A stretch of 7,225 nt of DNA, from contig CALFEA010000151.1 of NCBI GenBank assembly GCA_937950385.1, positions 1 to 7,225 on the forward strand, given 5' to 3'. Origin of the DNA: an uncultured Altererythrobacter sp. (lineage in GTDB: Bacteria; Pseudomonadota; Alphaproteobacteria; Sphingomonadales; Sphingomonadaceae). Of this stretch, positions 5,663 to 7,225 are shown piece after piece. The notes under the pieces were generated by a model. That model did no database searches, had not been told where the DNA came from, and saw only the letters and a program-made list of their open reading frames with translations. Positions within the stretch are counted from its first letter, which is position 1; every line of letters starts with the position of its first letter. The position numbers were made by a program, and so were the translations under genes.

Positions 5663-6889
5663 TCAAAATCCAACCGGCCCATCCAGTTCCTTCACATTCC
5701 ACGGAAGGCCATGGGCGTTCAACATGTCCATGAAAGGATCAGGGTCCATCTCTTCCATATTGACGACGCCATCCTTGTCCCAAGTACCATTCAGCATCAG
5801 CGCCGCGCCAATCATTGCCGGAACGCCCGTGGTGTAGCTGACGCCTTGATTACCGGTTTCTTCGTAAGCGGCTTCATGGCTGCAAATATTGTTGATGTAG
5901 AATGTCTTCTCACCCGAACCATCCAGCGCCTCGCCCGTTGCGATGCAGCCAATATTGGTCTTGCCCGTGGTGGTTTCGCCCAAAGTTTCTGGTTTGGGCA
6001 GAACAGCGGACAGGAATTGCAGCGGGATGATTTCGTGCCCTTGATATTTAATCGGCTCAATCCCCGTCATGCCGACATTTTCCAGCACGGTGAGATGTTT
6101 GATATATTCATCGCCAAAGGTCATCCAGAACCGCGCGCGTTCCAATTCAGGGATGAATTTCGACAGGCTCTCCAGCTCCTCATGATACATCAGATAAGCA
6201 TTGCGCGGGCCAACCTCGTCAAAATCAAAGCTATGATGGGTGGATAGCGCCGGTGTCTCCACCCAATCGCCGTTTTCCCCCGGCTTCTTTTCCCAATGCC
6301 GCGCCGGTGCAGTGACCTCGCGGATATTGATCTCTGGATTGAAATTGGTTGCAAAGGCTTGGCCATGATCACCGCCATTGCAATCCAAGATATCAAGCTG
6401 GCGAATGCTCTTGAGCTTATGCTTGCGCAGCCACATGGTGAAAACGCTGGTCACGCCGGGATCAAAACCTGACCCAAGCAGCGCCATCAAGCCCGCCTCT
6501 TTAAACCGGTCATGATAGGCCCATTGCCATTTATATTCGAACTTGGCCTCATCCTTGGGCTCATAATTCGCCGTGTCGAGATAGGCCGCGCCCGCCTCTA
6601 GGCACGCATCCATTATCGGCAAATCTTGGTAGGGCAGCGCGAGATTGACCACGAGGCTTGGCTGAACCTTGCGGATCAGGTTCACCATCGCAGGCACTTC
6701 TTCAGCATCGATCTCATAGGTCGACACATCTGCCCCCTCGCGCTGTTTAACGCTGGCGGCGATCGCATCGCATTTGGCAATGGTGCGACTGGCGAGATGA
6801 ATGTCGCTGAAAATATCGGCGTTTTGAGCCATTTTGTGGACACACACCGAGCTGACGCCCCCTGCACCGATTACCAACACACTTGCCAT
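5663..6889 (-). CDS. Carboxynorspermidine/carboxyspermidine synthase (saccharopine dehydrogenase family)
   Basis: NAD(P)H-dependent dehydrogenase expected to join L-aspartate 4-semialdehyde to putrescine (carboxyspermidine) or 1,3-diaminopropane (carboxynorspermidine) by reductive condensation (EC 1.5.1.43). The 408-residue length is typical of the bacterial Lys1-like enzyme. An N-terminal Rossmann fold opens with VLVIGAGGVSSV (4-15). It is followed by NLALPYQDLPIMDACLEAG (82-100), YLDTANYE (103-110), GSGFDPGVTSVF (139-150) and the family-typical CNGGDHGQAFATNFNPEINIR region (170-190). The nearby nspC and ornithine decarboxylase genes argue for this role over true saccharopine dehydrogenase (lysine metabolism) or homospermidine synthase. 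With an ornithine decarboxylase in the window, putrescine is the likelier substrate. The ATG is well supported by AAGGTG (6902-6897) 7 nt upstream. It is the first gene of the likely operon and is divergent from the dehydratase gene. Confidence 0.93.
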   Translation of the reverse strand: MASVLVIGAGGVSSVCVHKMAQNADIFSDIHLASRTIAKCDAIAASVKQREGADVSTYEIDAEEVPAMVNLIRKVQPSLVVNLALPYQDLPIMDACLEAGAAYLDTANYEPKDEAKFEYKWQWAYHDRFKEAGLMALLGSGFDPGVTSVFTMWLRKHKLKSIRQLDILDCNGGDHGQAFATNFNPEINIREVTAPARHWEKKPGENGDWVETPALSTHHSFDFDEVGPRNAYLMYHEELESLSKFIPELERARFWMTFGDEYIKHLTVLENVGMTGIEPIKYQGHEIIPLQFLSAVLPKPETLGETTTGKTNIGCIATGEALDGSGEKTFYINNICSHEAAYEETGNQGVSYTTGVPAMIGAALMLNGTWDKDGVVNMEEMDPDPFMDMLNAHGLPWNVKELDGPVGF

Positions 6890-6952
6890 CGCATTTCACC
6901 TTCAAAATCAAATCGTGCTTGGCGCTTTAAATGAATACGCTAAGACCGCAAT
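6890..6952. promoter_or_regulatory. Divergent promoter region, carboxynorspermidine synthase / dehydratase
   Basis: A 63-bp spacer between two divergent start codons must hold the promoter of the polyamine operon and probably that of the dehydratase gene. On the minus strand TTGCGG and TAAAGC are 16 nt apart; on the plus strand TTGGCG and TAAGAC are 16 nt apart. Both are only partial matches to sigma-70 consensus and the assignment rests mainly on orientation. Confidence 0.4.
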
Positions 6953-7225
6953 ATGGATGAACATTTACAGCGCAGGCCGACTAGCAAAGGCGTTATTGCT
7001 GCCGCCGCCGAGATCGCCTCAATTCTGCCGCCGACGCCCTTGTTGCCGGTGAAAATCGGCGGGGTGCAAGTGCATGTTAAGGCAGAAACCTTGCAGCCAA
7101 TCGGCGCGTTTAAAATACGCGGGGCTTGGTGGCGGCTTTCCAGACTGAGCGCCGATGAACGCAAAGCTGGCGTCGTTGCCGTTTCTTCCGGCAATCATGC
7201 GCAAGGCGTGGCTTGGGCGGCAAAG
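6953..7225 (+). CDS. Threonine dehydratase / serine racemase-type PLP enzyme, N-terminal part
   Basis: The first 91 codons of a fold-II PLP enzyme, still open at the right edge. It probably deaminates L-threonine (and L-serine) to the 2-oxo acid; serine racemase or hydroxyaspartate dehydratase relatives look the same in this part. Seen: an LPPTPLLPV segment (25-33), VKAETLQPIGAFKIRGA (42-58) with PLP-binding Lys54, and VAVSSGNHAQGVAWAAK (75-91), the phosphate/substrate-binding SSGNHAQG loop. The ATG at 6953 follows an in-frame TAA (6941-6943), so no longer start exists; it has no strong Shine-Dalgarno site. Too little is present to see whether a C-terminal ACT domain marks a biosynthetic IlvA. 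Divergent from the polyamine operon, with no obvious functional link. Confidence 0.9.
   Translation, partial: MDEHLQRRPTSKGVIAAAAEIASILPPTPLLPVKIGGVQVHVKAETLQPIGAFKIRGAWWRLSRLSADERKAGVVAVSSGNHAQGVAWAAK

Noticed and set aside
5624..6247. 207-codon plus-strand ORF
   Set aside because: Antisense to the C-terminal half of the carboxynorspermidine synthase gene, with no family signature and no ribosome site.
1..7225. Signs of mobile elements, a type VI toxin/immunity locus, CRISPR or RNA genes
   Set aside because: No transposase, integrase, toxin, repeat array or tRNA-like sequence was seen. The DUF1851 gene alone does not make a toxin/immunity locus.

Overview
The window looks like chromosomal DNA from an alphaproteobacterium, most likely a sphingomonad of the Erythrobacteraceae type. 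This is inferred from moderately high GC, protein style, and the company of a eukaryotic-type ornithine decarboxylase, LemA, a DUF3137 protein and the carboxyspermidine genes. No search was possible, so the taxon is an inference. No mobile elements, tRNA/rRNA genes or CRISPR repeats were seen.

Layout, left to right: the C-terminal part of a PAS-GGDEF diguanylate cyclase (+, cut by the left edge); an ornithine decarboxylase (-) convergent with it; a 164-bp leader upstream of that gene holding an inverted repeat and a possible 9-codon upstream ORF; lemA (-); a divergent DUF3137 membrane-protein gene (+); a carboxynorspermidine/carboxyspermidine decarboxylase (nspC, -) convergent with it across only 6 bp; a small DUF1851/Tdi1-like gene (-); a carboxynorspermidine synthase of the saccharopine dehydrogenase family (-); and, divergent from it, the first 91 codons of a threonine dehydratase/serine racemase-type PLP enzyme (+, cut by the right edge).

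The main theme is polyamine synthesis. Ornithine decarboxylase would make putrescine. The dehydrogenase would condense putrescine (or a related diamine) with aspartate semialdehyde, and NspC would decarboxylate the product to spermidine (or norspermidine). This route needs no S-adenosylmethionine decarboxylase. The dehydrogenase, DUF1851 and nspC genes read in one direction and probably form an operon. The ornithine decarboxylase gene is separated from them by the lemA/DUF3137 pair. The least explained parts are the decarboxylase leader and the DUF1851 gene inside the polyamine operon.
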